64,000 bases of DNA from Nocardiopsis algeriensis (GTDB lineage Bacteria > Actinomycetota > Actinomycetes > Streptosporangiales > Streptosporangiaceae): NCBI RefSeq assembly GCF_014203695.1, contig NZ_JACHJO010000008.1:186001-250000 (forward strand), read 5' to 3'. Both the position numbers and the translations under genes were made by a program. The notes under the pieces were generated by a model. That model was given only the letters and a program-made list of their open reading frames with translations. It made no database searches and had not been told where the DNA came from. Positions 17,030 through 25,364 of this stretch are shown here, piece after piece. Each line of letters begins with the position of its first letter. Within the stretch, counting starts at the first letter, position 1.

Positions 17030-17548
17030 CTACCAGCCCTGCTGCTGCCCGTAACCCGGGTACTGCTGGCCGTAGCCCGGCTGCTGTCCGTACCCGGGCT
17101 GCTGCCCGTAGCCGGGGTACTGCTGCTGGTCGTAGCCCGGATACTGCTGCTGGGCGTAGCCCTGCTGCTGCCCGTAGCCCGCGTACGGGTCCTGGGGCTG
17201 CTGGACGCCGTGCTGCGGGTAGGCCTGCTGCTGTCCGGTCGGGTCCGGCTGCTGGACGGCCTCCTTCTTGTCCGCGGCCTCGCCCCCGTGCGACTCCGGG
17301 TCGGGGCGGAAGAGGAACATCCGCATGGACTTCTGCTCGCCGTCCTCGCCGGGCGTGACGAGGTCCAGGCGCCACCCGGCCTCCTCGATCCCCTCCAGGA
17401 TGCGCGTCAGGCCGGGGCGCAGCTTGCTGGAGGCCTCGTCGTAGGCGTTGACGTCCAGCTGGACGATGAACATCCGCCGTTTCTGCTGCGCGGCGACCTT
17501 GGCGTGCTCGACAACCGTGCTGTCCCTCACGACCTGCGTGACGCTCAT
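17030..17548 (-). CDS. Conserved protein with Gln/Gly/Tyr-rich low-complexity tail
   Basis: The 172-residue product has a folded N-terminal part of about 100 residues (MSVTQVVRDSTVVEHAKV ... MFIVQLDVNAYDEASSKL ... FLFRPDPESHGG). A C-terminal tail of about 65 residues follows, built almost only of Gln, Tyr, Gly and Pro in PGYGQQ-like repeats. There is no signal peptide or membrane segment. I cannot assign a function. The tail composition is that of intrinsically disordered, prion-like or phase-separating segments. The ATG at 17548 starts the conserved part. Confidence 0.85.
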   Translation of the reverse strand: MSVTQVVRDSTVVEHAKVAAQQKRRMFIVQLDVNAYDEASSKLRPGLTRILEGIEEAGWRLDLVTPGEDGEQKSMRMFLFRPDPESHGGEAADKKEAVQQPDPTGQQQAYPQHGVQQPQDPYAGYGQQQGYAQQQYPGYDQQQYPGYGQQPGYGQQPGYGQQYPGYGQQQGW

Positions 17549-17769
17549 GAATAACCGTACCCATCTGCTCTGGACAGAGCTCTTGTACCCGTCGGGCAAC
17601 CACCCGGTCATCCGCGTCCGAAGTGGCGGGACACCGCAGGGTTCCACCTCCCATGATGCCTTCTGCGGGAGCTCCTGACCACAGCGGAGCGGGGCCCGGA
17701 CCGGGTGGGCCTTCGCGGCCACCGGACCGAGCCCCTCCGGCCCCACCGCCGGTGTTTCCGGTCGGCCTC

Positions 17770-18435
17770 CTACCGGGAGGCGGCTGCGCGGACGGCCTCG
17801 ACGACGGGCGTCTCACCGTTCACCAGGTTGAGAACCTTGCCGACCGTTCCCGGTTCGTCCAGAAGCGCGACGATCACCGCGGCGACGTCGTCGCGGGTCA
17901 CCGAGTCCCGGCCGACCTCCTCGCCCAGGTCCACCTTCCCGGTGCCGGGGTCGTCGGTGAGGGCCCCCGGGCGCAGGATCGTCCAGTCCAGCTCCAGCGT
18001 CCGCTCGCGCAGGTCGGCGTCGGCGGCGCGCTTGGCCTCGACGTAGGCCGCCCACACCTCCTCGCTGCCCTCGGGCAGCGGGTTGTCCACGCCGATGGCC
18101 GAGATCTGGATCAGACGGCGCACACCCGCGAGGGAAGCGGCGTCGGCCGTGAGCACGGCGGCCTTGTGGTCGACGGTCTCCTTGCGGGCGGCTCCGCTGC
18201 CCGGGCCCGCGCCGGCGGCGAACACGACGGCGTCGGCGTTCATGATCTTCTCGGCCAGCTCGGTGACGGTGGCCTTCTCCAGGTCGATCACCGCGGGCTC
18301 GGCGCCCGCCTCCGTGACGTCCTGGGCGTGGTCGGGGTTGCGGATGAGGGCGACGGGCCGGTCCCCGCGGTCGGCCAGCAGCCTGGCCAGCCGCAGCGCG
18401 ATCTTCCCGTGCCCCCCGGCGATGACAATACGCAT
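17770..18435 (-). CDS. NAD(P)-binding SDR-like protein
   Basis: A 221-residue protein of the atypical SDR (NAD(P)H-binding, YwnB/SDR_a5-like) type. The N-terminal glycine motif is MRIVIAGGHGKIALRLARLL, later stretches are DAVVFAAGAGPGSGA, RLIQISAIGVDNP and LDWTILRPGALTDDPGTG. Such proteins bind NADP(H) but usually have no known substrate. It stands alone on the minus strand downstream of the korB terminator. Confidence 0.92.
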   Translation of the reverse strand: MRIVIAGGHGKIALRLARLLADRGDRPVALIRNPDHAQDVTEAGAEPAVIDLEKATVTELAEKIMNADAVVFAAGAGPGSGAARKETVDHKAAVLTADAASLAGVRRLIQISAIGVDNPLPEGSEEVWAAYVEAKRAADADLRERTLELDWTILRPGALTDDPGTGKVDLGEEVGRDSVTRDDVAAVIVALLDEPGTVGKVLNLVNGETPVVEAVRAAASR

Positions 18436-18524
18436 GTGCGCAGCCTAGCCCCCGAGGACCCCGCACGCCCGAACCCCGGGCCCGGGGCCGCTGCCGCGGG
18501 ACGACCCGTCCGGCGCGCGACAGC

Positions 18525-18560
18525 GGCGCGGAGGCCGGGGGCGCCCCCGGCCTCCGCGCC
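18525..18560 (-). terminator. Terminator of the korAB operon
   Basis: A perfect 36-bp palindrome (18-bp half-sites, ggcgcggaggccgggggc and its complement) starts 8 bp beyond the korB stop. There is no T tract, as usual in this DNA. Confidence 0.85.
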
Positions 18561-18567
18561 GGTACGC

Positions 18568-19656
18568 CTACGCCGTGGGTCCGTCGGACACGTCCGGGCC
18601 CACGGTCCACGTGTCCCCGCCCGAGAGGAGGGCGGCCAGCTCGCCGTCGCCCTGCTCGGCGCGCGCGTCGGCGACCTGCTCGTTGACCAGCTCGTCGTAG
18701 GCGGGGCGGCGCACGTCGCGGAACACACCGATCGGCACGTGCTCGAACGCGGGCTGGTCGAGCCGCGACAGCGCGAACGCGTACCCCGGGTCCTCCCGGT
18801 GCGCGTCGTGGCGGACCAGCCGGTCCTCGCCCACCGACGCCGTGTCGACGACCTCCAGGCCGCCGAGCTCCCCCGCCACCACGCCCCGGTCGGGCCCCGC
18901 CCGCAGCGGTTCGCCGTGCTCCAGCCGCAGCAGCCGGGCGTCCCTGGCCCCGGGGTCCTTCAAGGGTTCGAACGCGTCGTCGTTGAAGATGGGGCAGTTC
19001 TGGTAGATCTCCACGAAGGAGGCGCCAGGGTGGTCGGCGGCGGCACGCAGCACCGACGTCAGATGCTTGCGGTCGGAGTCGACCGACCGCGCGACGAACG
19101 TCGCCTCCGCGCCCAGCGCCAGCGACACCGGGTTGAACGGCTGGTCCAGCGACCCCGCCGGCGACGACTTGGTGATCTTGCCGGCCTCGGAGGTGGGGGA
19201 GTACTGGCCCTTGGTCAGCCCGTAGATCCGGTTGTTGAACAGCAGGATGTTGATGTTCACGTTGCGGCGCAGCGCGTGGATGAGGTGGTTGCCGCCGATG
19301 GACAGCCCGTCGCCGTCACCCGTGATCACCCACACCGACAGGTCGGGCCGGCTGGTGGCCAGCCCCGTGGCGATCGCCGGGGCCCGCCCGTGGATCGAGT
19401 GGATGCCGTAGGTGCTCAGGTAGTAGGGGAAGCGCGACGAGCAGCCGATCCCCGACACGATGACGACGTTCTCGCGGGGCACGCCCAGTTCCGGCAGGAA
19501 GGACTGGAAGGCGGCCAGGATCGCGTAGTCGCCGCAGCCCGGGCACCAGCGCACCTCCTGGCCGGACTTGAAGTCCTTGGCCTTGTAGGGCGTGTCGGTC
19601 TTCGGCACCAGCTTCAGTCCCGCGAGGCCGCGGGCGCCGTTCGTGTTCTCAGTCAC
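18568..19656 (-). CDS. korB: 2-oxoacid:ferredoxin oxidoreductase beta subunit KorB
   Basis: This subunit of 362 residues carries thiamine diphosphate and the electron path for oxidative decarboxylation of 2-oxoglutarate (or another 2-oxoacid) with ferredoxin. It has the cysteine pair VRWCPGCGDYAIL and SGIGCSSRFPYYLS, and the TPP/Mg motif TGDGDGLSIGGNHL with LFNNRIYGLTKGQYSPTS. GTG 19656 overlaps the korA stop by 8 bp. It is the second gene of a two-gene operon ending in a palindromic terminator. Confidence 0.95.
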   Translation of the reverse strand: MTENTNGARGLAGLKLVPKTDTPYKAKDFKSGQEVRWCPGCGDYAILAAFQSFLPELGVPRENVVIVSGIGCSSRFPYYLSTYGIHSIHGRAPAIATGLATSRPDLSVWVITGDGDGLSIGGNHLIHALRRNVNINILLFNNRIYGLTKGQYSPTSEAGKITKSSPAGSLDQPFNPVSLALGAEATFVARSVDSDRKHLTSVLRAAADHPGASFVEIYQNCPIFNDDAFEPLKDPGARDARLLRLEHGEPLRAGPDRGVVAGELGGLEVVDTASVGEDRLVRHDAHREDPGYAFALSRLDQPAFEHVPIGVFRDVRRPAYDELVNEQVADARAEQGDGELAALLSGGDTWTVGPDVSDGPTA

Positions 19657-21499
19657 GGTCGATGACCTCCTGCAGCACGGCCGCCAGTTCCTCCGCCTTG
19701 AACGGCAGCCCGCGCACCTTGTTGTAGCCGATGACGTCGACCAGGTACCTGCCGCGCAGCAGCAGCGACAGCTGGCCCAGGTTGATCTCGGGCACCACCA
19801 CGCGGTCGTAGCGGCGCAGTACCTCGCCCAGGTTGGCCGGGAAGGGGTTGAGGTGGCGCAGATGGGCCTGGGCCACCCGGCCCCCCGCCCGCCGCACCCG
19901 GCGCACCGCCGCGGTGATCGACCCGTAGGTGCCGCCCCAGCCCAGCGCCAGCACCCGGGCCTCGCCGCTCGGGTCGTCCACCTCCAGTTCCGGGACGTCC
20001 CGGGCGATGGCGTCGATCTTGGCCTGGCGGGTGCGCACCATCAGGTCGTGGTTGTCCGGGCTGTAGGAGATGTCACCGGTCTCCGCGTGCTTCTCGATAC
20101 CGCCGATCCGGTGCTCCAGCCCCGGTGTGCCCGGGACCGCCCACGGACGGGCGAGGGTCTCCCCGTCCCTCCTGTAGGGCAGGAACGCGCCGTCGGGGCC
20201 GTTGGGTCCGGTGGCCAGGTCCGGCTCGATCTCCGGCAGTTCCGAGACCTCGGGGATGCGCCACGGCTCGGAACCGTTGGCCAGGTAGCCGTCGGACAGC
20301 ACGACCACCGGCGTGCGGTAGGTGACCGCCAACCGGACCGCCTCCAGCGCGGTGGCGAAGCAGTCGGCGGGGGAGGAGGGCGCCACCACCGGCAGGGGCG
20401 ACTCGCCGTTGCGCCCGAACAGGGCCATCAGGAGGTCGGTCTGCTCGGTCTTGGTGGGCATGCCGGTGCTCGGCCCGGCCCGCTGCACGTCGACGATCAC
20501 CAGCGGCAGCTCCGTCATCACGGCCAGGCCGACAGCCTCCTGCTTGAGCACCATGCCGGGCCCCGAGGTGGTGGTCACACCGAGGGCCCCGCCGAAGGAG
20601 GCGCCGAGGGCGGCGCCGACACCGGCGATCTCGTCCTCGGCCTGGAACGTGCGCACGCCGAAGTTCTTGTGCCGGGACAGTTCGTGCAGGATGTCCGAGG
20701 CCGGCGTGATCGGGTACGAGCCGAGGAACAGGGGCAGCCCCGACCGCCGGGAGCCGGCGATGAGCCCGTAGGCGGTGGCCAGGTTCCCCGTGATGTTGCG
20801 GTAGGTGCCCTCCGGGAGGCGGGCGGGCCGAATCTCGTAGGAGACGGCGAAGTCCTCGGTGGTCTCGCCGAAGTTCCATCCCGCCTGGAAGGCCGTGAGG
20901 TTGGCCGCGAGGATGTCCGGCTTGCCGGCGAACTTGGACTTCAGGAACGAGGTCGTGCCCTCCGTCGGCCGGTTGTACATCCATGACAGGAGACCGAGGG
21001 CGAACATGTTCTTGGCCCGCTCGGCGTCCTTCTTCGAGATGTCCGACCCCGACAGCGCCGCCACGGTCATGGAGGTCAGCGGGACGGCGCTCACCTTGTA
21101 GGCGTCCAGGGTCCCGTCGGTGAGCGGATCGGAGGCGTAGCCCACCTTGGCCAGGTTCCGCCTCGTGAACTCGTCGGTGTTGGCGATCACGGTCGCGCCG
21201 CGCGGCAGATCGGCCAGGTTGGCCTTGAGCGCGGCCGGGTTCATCGCCACGAGCACGTCGGGGGCGTCGCCGGGGGTCACGATGTCGTGGTCGGCGAAGT
21301 GCAGCTGGAAACTGGAGACGCCCGGAAGCGTGCCGGCCGGCGCGCGGATCTCCGCCGGAAAGTTGGGCAGGGTCGACAGGTCGTTGCCGAACGACGCGGT
21401 CTCCTGGGTGAAGCGGTCGCCCGTCAGCTGCATTCCGTCGCCGGAGTCCCCGGCGAAGCGAATGACGACGCGGTCGAGCTGCTCGATCTGTTTGGCCAC
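19649..21499 (-). CDS. korA: 2-oxoacid:ferredoxin oxidoreductase alpha subunit KorA (gamma-alpha fusion)
   Basis: The 616-residue subunit fuses an N-terminal gamma domain (RVVIRFAGDSGDGMQLTG, then LPNFPAEIRAPAGT) to the alpha pyrimidine-binding domain (LFLGSYPITPASDILHEL, FGGALGVTTTSGPGM). A transketolase C-terminal part with VVPEINLGQLS follows. GTG 21499 is preceded by GAGGAGGT and begins the conserved VAKQIEQLDRVV; the frame remains open far upstream without homology. With KorB it forms the alternative, ferredoxin-linked oxoglutarate oxidation route seen in mycobacteria and other actinobacteria. Confidence 0.94.
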   Translation of the reverse strand: MAKQIEQLDRVVIRFAGDSGDGMQLTGDRFTQETASFGNDLSTLPNFPAEIRAPAGTLPGVSSFQLHFADHDIVTPGDAPDVLVAMNPAALKANLADLPRGATVIANTDEFTRRNLAKVGYASDPLTDGTLDAYKVSAVPLTSMTVAALSGSDISKKDAERAKNMFALGLLSWMYNRPTEGTTSFLKSKFAGKPDILAANLTAFQAGWNFGETTEDFAVSYEIRPARLPEGTYRNITGNLATAYGLIAGSRRSGLPLFLGSYPITPASDILHELSRHKNFGVRTFQAEDEIAGVGAALGASFGGALGVTTTSGPGMVLKQEAVGLAVMTELPLVIVDVQRAGPSTGMPTKTEQTDLLMALFGRNGESPLPVVAPSSPADCFATALEAVRLAVTYRTPVVVLSDGYLANGSEPWRIPEVSELPEIEPDLATGPNGPDGAFLPYRRDGETLARPWAVPGTPGLEHRIGGIEKHAETGDISYSPDNHDLMVRTRQAKIDAIARDVPELEVDDPSGEARVLALGWGGTYGSITAAVRRVRRAGGRVAQAHLRHLNPFPANLGEVLRRYDRVVVPEINLGQLSLLLRGRYLVDVIGYNKVRGLPFKAEELAAVLQEVIDRD

Positions 21500-21920
21500 T
21501 GAGATCGACGACCTCCTCGGCCGCCGGTCGTGGAGGCGGCGGCGCTCGCGGGTGTCATCCCCGGGACCGGGCGAGGTCCACTGGCAGGTCACCAGACACG
21601 GGGACCGGGACATGGGCTCCCGCCCCGCCGGATGCGCCAACCCGGTGGAGCGTGTGCTGCGCGTCCGGCTCTCGGAGGGCTCCTGCGGAGGGAGCACCGC
21701 GGACGGCCTGCCGCGCGGAAGCGATGGGGCCCACGCCCGCACTATAGGCCGTCGCGCGGCACGGACCGACGCCGGGTGTCGATTGTCATACAGATGAGAG
21801 ACGGAGGTCGCTTTCGCGGGGTGTGACCGATACCCGTTCACTCGGGGAACGTGCGGTACCGACCCGCACGTTGGGCACCATGTACGCATTCGTGATGGGC
21901 CTGATCGAGGAGGTGGTGGC
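21500..21920. promoter_or_regulatory. Divergent intergenic region between korA and the HtpX-like gene
   Basis: No gene is evident in these 421 bp. On the minus strand a TATAGT hexamer (21746-21741) is a reasonable -10 for korA and would give a leader of about 230 nt; no clear -35 is visible. On the plus strand the HtpX-like gene has a GAGGAGG site at 21907-21913. I see no riboswitch signature in the korA leader. Confidence 0.45.
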
Positions 21921-22784
21921 GTGCACGTCAACGCGGTCCGCGCGGTCGGCCTGTTCACCGGTGTCTCGGCGCTCGTCCTCGCGGGCGGCTGGCTGTGCGC
22001 CGGGAGCAAGGGTCTCCAGTACGCCGTGAGCGTGGTGGTGTGCGCAGCGGTCCTGGTCCACCTCTTCGGCGAGTCGCTGGCGCTGCGGGTGATGCGGGCC
22101 CGGCCGGTCGGCGAGATCGAGCGCCCCGAGCTGTACAGGATGGTCCGGGAACTGGCGACGGCGGCGCGCCAGCCGATGCCCCGGCTGTACCTCTCGCCGA
22201 TCCGCTCCCCGAACGCCTTCGCCACGGGGCACAGCCCCCGCCGCGCCGCCCTGTGCTGCACCACGGGTCTGCTGCAGACACTCGGCGAGCGCGAGCTGCG
22301 CGGAGTGATCGCCCACGAGCTGGCCCACATCCGGGCCCGGGACACGCTCACGGGATCGGTGGCGGTGATTCTGACGGGTGTGCTCGCGGCGCTGAGCGCG
22401 ATCGGCTTCCTGCTGCCCCTGGGCGACTCCGAGGACGGCGACGTGCCCGAGCTGCTGGGCGGGCTCCTGCTGGCGGTGCTGGCTCCGCTGGCGGGACTCG
22501 TCCTCGTGTGCGGGGTGGGTCGACGGCGCGAGTTCAGGGCCGACGAGCAGGCGGCGAGGACCACCGGGGACCCCCTCGCGCTCGCCGACGCGCTGGACCG
22601 GCTGGAGGCCGACGCGCGGCGCTACCCGCTGCCCAGGCGCAGGACACTCCTGCCCGCGGCGCACCTGATGACCACGAACCCCTACCCCTACGGGACGGCG
22701 CGCCTGTTCTCCGCCCACCCGCCGGTGCGGGAGCGGATCCGGCGCCTGCACGCGCTGCGCCGTGAGTGGGATCTGGAAGGCTGA
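21921..22784 (+). CDS. M48 family (HtpX-like) membrane zinc metallopeptidase
   Basis: This 287-residue protein begins with two hydrophobic segments (residues about 8-25 and 33-52), followed by the protease domain with the zinc motif HELAHIRARD. A further hydrophobic pair follows around residues 146-200, then RREFRADEQAAR with the third zinc ligand. The architecture matches HtpX/Ste24-like inner-membrane proteases that degrade misfolded membrane proteins. GTG 21921 follows GAGGAGG closely. It converges on yajQ across a shared terminator. Confidence 0.92.
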   Translation: MHVNAVRAVGLFTGVSALVLAGGWLCAGSKGLQYAVSVVVCAAVLVHLFGESLALRVMRARPVGEIERPELYRMVRELATAARQPMPRLYLSPIRSPNAFATGHSPRRAALCCTTGLLQTLGERELRGVIAHELAHIRARDTLTGSVAVILTGVLAALSAIGFLLPLGDSEDGDVPELLGGLLLAVLAPLAGLVLVCGVGRRREFRADEQAARTTGDPLALADALDRLEADARRYPLPRRRTLLPAAHLMTTNPYPYGTARLFSAHPPVRERIRRLHALRREWDLEG

Positions 22785-22830
22785 CACGCGCCGGCGGCCG
22801 GCCCCGGGAAGGGGCGGCCGCCGGCGCGTG
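22785..22830. terminator. Bidirectional terminator between the M48 gene and yajQ
   Basis: The hairpin has a 20-bp stem (cacgcgccggcggcc plus gcccc, with one bulged G) around gggaa. It begins immediately after the protease stop codon and precedes the yajQ stop by 14 bp, so it can serve both convergent genes. Confidence 0.88.
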
Positions 22831-22844
22831 CCGTGGAAGACCCG

Positions 22845-23339
22845 CTACCGGTAGTTGACGAACTGGAGGGCCAGGTCGAGGTCCTTCTCCTTGACCAGGT
22901 TCTGGACCGCCTGGAGGTCGTCCTTCTTCTTGGAGCTGACGCGCAGCTCGTCACCCTGGATCTGCGCCTTGACGCCCTTGGGTCCCTCGTCGCGGATCAG
23001 CTTGGAGATCTTCTTGGCGTCCTCGGAGGTGATGCCCTCCTTGAGGGCGACCGGGAGGCGGTACTCCTTGCCGGACAACTTGGGCTCGTCGGCGGCGTCG
23101 AGGATCTTCAGGGACAGCTTGCGCTTGACCAGCTTCTCCTTGAACACCTCCAGAGCGGCGAGGGCGCGTTCCTCGGAGGAGCTGCGGATCTCGACGTCCT
23201 CGCCCTGCCACGTGATGGTGGTCCCGGTGCCCTTGAAGTCGAAGCGCTGGGAGAGCTCCTTGCCCGCCTGGTTCAGGGCGTTGTCGACCTCCTGGCGGTC
23301 GAGTTTGGACACGATGTCGAAGCTGGATTCGGCAGCCAC
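22845..23339 (-). CDS. yajQ: YajQ family nucleotide-binding protein
   Basis: This protein of 164 residues starts [18 protein letters not shown] and includes [50 protein letters not shown] and LQFVNYR at the C-terminus, matching the YajQ family over its full length. Family members bind cyclic di-GMP or other nucleotides and tRNA/RNA in different hosts; the role in actinomycetes is unsettled. GTG 23339 starts the conserved sequence. tRNA-Tyr lies divergently upstream. Confidence 0.95.
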   Translation of the reverse strand: MAAESSFDIVSKLDRQEVDNALNQAGKELSQRFDFKGTGTTITWQGEDVEIRSSSEERALAALEVFKEKLVKRKLSLKILDAADEPKLSGKEYRLPVALKEGITSEDAKKISKLIRDEGPKGVKAQIQGDELRVSSKKKDDLQAVQNLVKEKDLDLALQFVNYR

Positions 23340-23570
23340 GTTCGCTCACACCCCGCTATGTCTCTTCTGCGGGCGTCCGGGGGACGCCCGTGTGGTCGTC
23401 GTCCCGCCCCGGAACCCCGGTGCGGGCACGGCTTCAGAGCTTAGCCGCGCCCAGCTCAGGGTGCCCGGAACAGCCCGCGGGGGACGCGTCCGGCGCATCG
23501 ATTTCAGGTTCTGCCCGATCATCCGCTATTCTCGTTCATGCGACGCGGCGGACACCGCCGCCGCAGCCCA

Positions 23571-23652
23571 GGCAGGTTGCCCGAGCGGCCAATGGGAGCG
23601 GACTGTAAATCCGTCGGCTTAGCCTTCGAAGGTTCGAATCCTTCACCTGCCA
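23571..23652 (+). tRNA. tRNA-Tyr (anticodon GTA)
   Basis: The acceptor stem ggcaggt/acctgcc, a long class II variable arm, anticodon loop ctGTAaa and T-loop ttcgaat fold into an 82-nt tRNA without encoded CCA. A plausible promoter (TTCAGG near 23503 and TATTCT at 23527-23532) lies about 40 bp upstream, and a strong terminator follows. Confidence 0.97.
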
Positions 23653-23662
23653 CACGGGGAGA

Positions 23663-23699
23663 GGCCCCGGTACCGGTATACGCCGGTACCGGGGCCTTT
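23663..23699 (+). terminator. tRNA-Tyr terminator
   Basis: Stem ggccccggtaccgg paired with ccggtaccggggcc around a tatacg loop, followed by TTT. It lies 10 bp after the tRNA. Confidence 0.92.
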
Positions 23700-23972
23700 C
23701 GCATGTCCGGGGGCGGCCAGGGGCGCATCGGGCGTGAGAGTGGCGCAGGTCACACCAGGAGGAGCTGCGGAGTCCCGCGGCCGCGGAAAGCGCGGTTCCG
23801 GACGGGATTCGGGACGCGGCGGCCGGGGCCGGTGAGGCGGATTCCGGGCCGGGGCGGGGGCTGCGCGAATGCGGGGAACGCGCGAAAAAGGGGGAGAAAG
23901 GGTTCCGGATGAACCCTCTCGCAAAACTCCTATGTATTCATTCCGGACAAACAGATTCCTTGGGTTTCGGCG

Positions 23973-24000
23973 TTGACAACGGCTGTGCTCCGGTTAATGA
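23973..24000 (+). promoter_or_regulatory. Consensus-like promoter ahead of the secreted-paralog cluster
   Basis: A perfect TTGACA (23973-23978) is followed after 15-17 bp by a TTAATGAT stretch that can act as a -10. The surroundings (23900-24080) are much richer in A and T than the flanking genes. The next genes are a short questionable frame and the five paralogs from 24332, leaving a leader of about 320 nt. Confidence 0.55.
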
Positions 24001-24076
24001 TGAAACCAGTCCACCGCGATGCAGGTGCAAGAGCGCCTGAGTCTTTTTCCGTCAACACCCGATCTGTTTCAAAGGT

Positions 24077-24196
24077 GTAGCGACAAAGAAGAAGGCAGCT
24101 GTTGACCTGGTCGCCGGTGCCGCTGCGGGCGCATCCCTCCTGGGGATCGCATTCACGTCGGCGTGGTTGTACCCGGTGCTCCGGAAGTGGAAATAA
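24077..24196 (+). other. Short hydrophobic open frame without a standard start codon
   Basis: This frame reads VATKKKAAVDLVAGAA, then a hydrophobic stretch and WLYPVLRKWK before TAA: a basic N-terminus, one membrane-length segment and a basic end, as in small membrane proteins. However, there is no ATG, GTG or TTG between the upstream stop near 24031 and the hydrophobic segment (the first codon shown is GTA). It could be a decayed gene, a peptide with an unusual start, or chance. Confidence 0.25.
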
Positions 24197-24331
24197 CCGG
24201 GTTTACCGCGCCCGTCCCACCGCAAGGTGAGGGCGGAAAGGCGTGGGCGTCCCAGCCGGCATCAGACATCAGTTGGTCCTGGCGACATGTCCGGCCGCGA
24301 AACAGATCAAAGACATTTGAAGGGTAATTCA

Positions 24332-24571
24332 ATGCTGCGCACGTTCGGCATTGCCGGCGCCATCGCTGGTGCTGCTCTCACCGCTGTCCTCGCCGGCTCC
24401 CCCGCCTCCGCCGGGAGCGACGAGCAGCTCAACTACAACCTGCAGGACGGCGCGGTCGTCTGCAACAGCGACTCGGCCAAGGGCCTGATCGCGGTCAACA
24501 TCCCGCTCCTCAACTACGACGAGACCGGCGACTGCGGCAAGGCTGCGGCCAACACCAACATCGACGACTAG
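24332..24571 (+). CDS. Small secreted two-cysteine protein, paralog 1 of 5
   Basis: This 79-residue protein has a clear Sec signal peptide (basic MLR start, hydrophobic core, cleavage after SPASA near residue 27). The mature peptide of about 52 residues contains NLQDGAVVCNSDSAKGL, NIPLLNY and GDCG. The two cysteines are well placed for a disulfide. I do not recognise the family; the size, export and twin cysteines recall chaplins and other aerial-hypha surface proteins, but the chaplin consensus is not there. First of a tandem set with 9-28 bp gaps, so probably one transcript. Confidence 0.85.
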   Translation: MLRTFGIAGAIAGAALTAVLAGSPASAGSDEQLNYNLQDGAVVCNSDSAKGLIAVNIPLLNYDETGDCGKAAANTNIDD

Positions 24572-24583
24572 GAGACCCCCGAC

Positions 24584-24823
24584 ATGCTGCGCAAGTTCTC
24601 GATCGCGGGCGCCGTCGCCGGTGCCGCCTTCGCCGCCGTCCTCGCCGCCTCCCCGGCCTCCGCCGGGAGCGACGAGCAGGCCAACCTCAACCTGCAGGGC
24701 GACGGGATCGTCTGCAACAGCGACTCGGCCCAGGGCCTGGTCGCCGTCAACATCCCGCTCCTGAACTACGACGAGACCGGCGACTGCGGCAGCAGCGCGG
24801 TCAACACCAACATCGACGACTAG
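24584..24823 (+). CDS. Small secreted two-cysteine protein, paralog 2 of 5
   Basis: At 79 residues it is the closest relative of paralog 1: signal peptide MLRKFSIAGAVAGAAFAAVL ending SPASA, then GSDEQANLNLQG, VCNSDSAQGLVAVN, LLNYDETGDCG and NTNIDD. It starts 12 bp after paralog 1, whose TAG stop merges with the ribosome site (taggag). Function unknown; likely surface exposed or released. Confidence 0.85.
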   Translation: MLRKFSIAGAVAGAAFAAVLAASPASAGSDEQANLNLQGDGIVCNSDSAQGLVAVNIPLLNYDETGDCGSSAVNTNIDD

Positions 24824-24835
24824 GAGACCCCCGAC

Positions 24836-25072
24836 ATGCTGCGCAAGCTCTCCATCGCGGGCGCCGTCGCCGGAATCGCCCTGGGCTCCGTCCTGGCGGC
24901 CACGCCCGCCTTCGCCGGCAAGCACCACCACGAGGGTGACGAGCAGGTGAACGTCAACATCCAGGACGGCACCGTCGTCTGCAACAGCGACTCGGCCAAG
25001 GGGCTCATCGCGGTCAACGTGCCGATCCTCAACTACAACGAGACCGGCGACTGCGGTCACACGGACCTCTAG
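24836..25072 (+). CDS. Small secreted two-cysteine protein, paralog 3 of 5
   Basis: This 78-residue member begins MLRKLSIAGAVAGIALG, with cleavage expected after TPAFA. The mature part starts GKHHHEGDEQVNVNIQDG, so from this copy onward a short histidine cluster precedes the shared core VVCNSDSAKGLIAVN and NYNETGDCG. The C-terminus (HTDL) is shorter than in its neighbours. Spacing to paralog 2 is 12 bp, with the same stop/ribosome-site overlap. Confidence 0.85.
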   Translation: MLRKLSIAGAVAGIALGSVLAATPAFAGKHHHEGDEQVNVNIQDGTVVCNSDSAKGLIAVNVPILNYNETGDCGHTDL

Positions 25073-25100
25073 AACCACATCGACTCAGAAGGAAACAGAC

Positions 25101-25355
25101 ATGCTGCGCAAGATCATGGCTTCGACCGCCATCGCCGGAATCGCCCTGGGCTCCGCCCTGGTGGCCACCCCCGCCTTCGCCGGCAAGCACTACCACGAGG
25201 GTGACGAGCAGGCCAACATCAACGTCCAGGACGGCGCCGTCGTCTGCAACAGCGACTCGGCCAAGGGCATCCTCGCCATCAACATCCCGCTGCTCAACTA
25301 CAACGAGGCGGGTGACTGCGGCAACGCCGCCGCGAACACCAACATCGACGACTAG
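25101..25355 (+). CDS. Small secreted two-cysteine protein, paralog 4 of 5
   Basis: This is an 84-residue member with signal peptide MLRKIMASTAIAGIALG...TPAFA. The mature peptide contains GKHYHEGDEQANINVQDG, VVCNSDSAKGILAIN, LLNYNEAGDCG and NTNIDD. The gap to paralog 3 is 28 bp with its own gaaggaaac ribosome site. Confidence 0.85.
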   Translation: MLRKIMASTAIAGIALGSALVATPAFAGKHYHEGDEQANINVQDGAVVCNSDSAKGILAINIPLLNYNEAGDCGNAAANTNIDD

Positions 25356-25364
25356 GAGTCGAAC

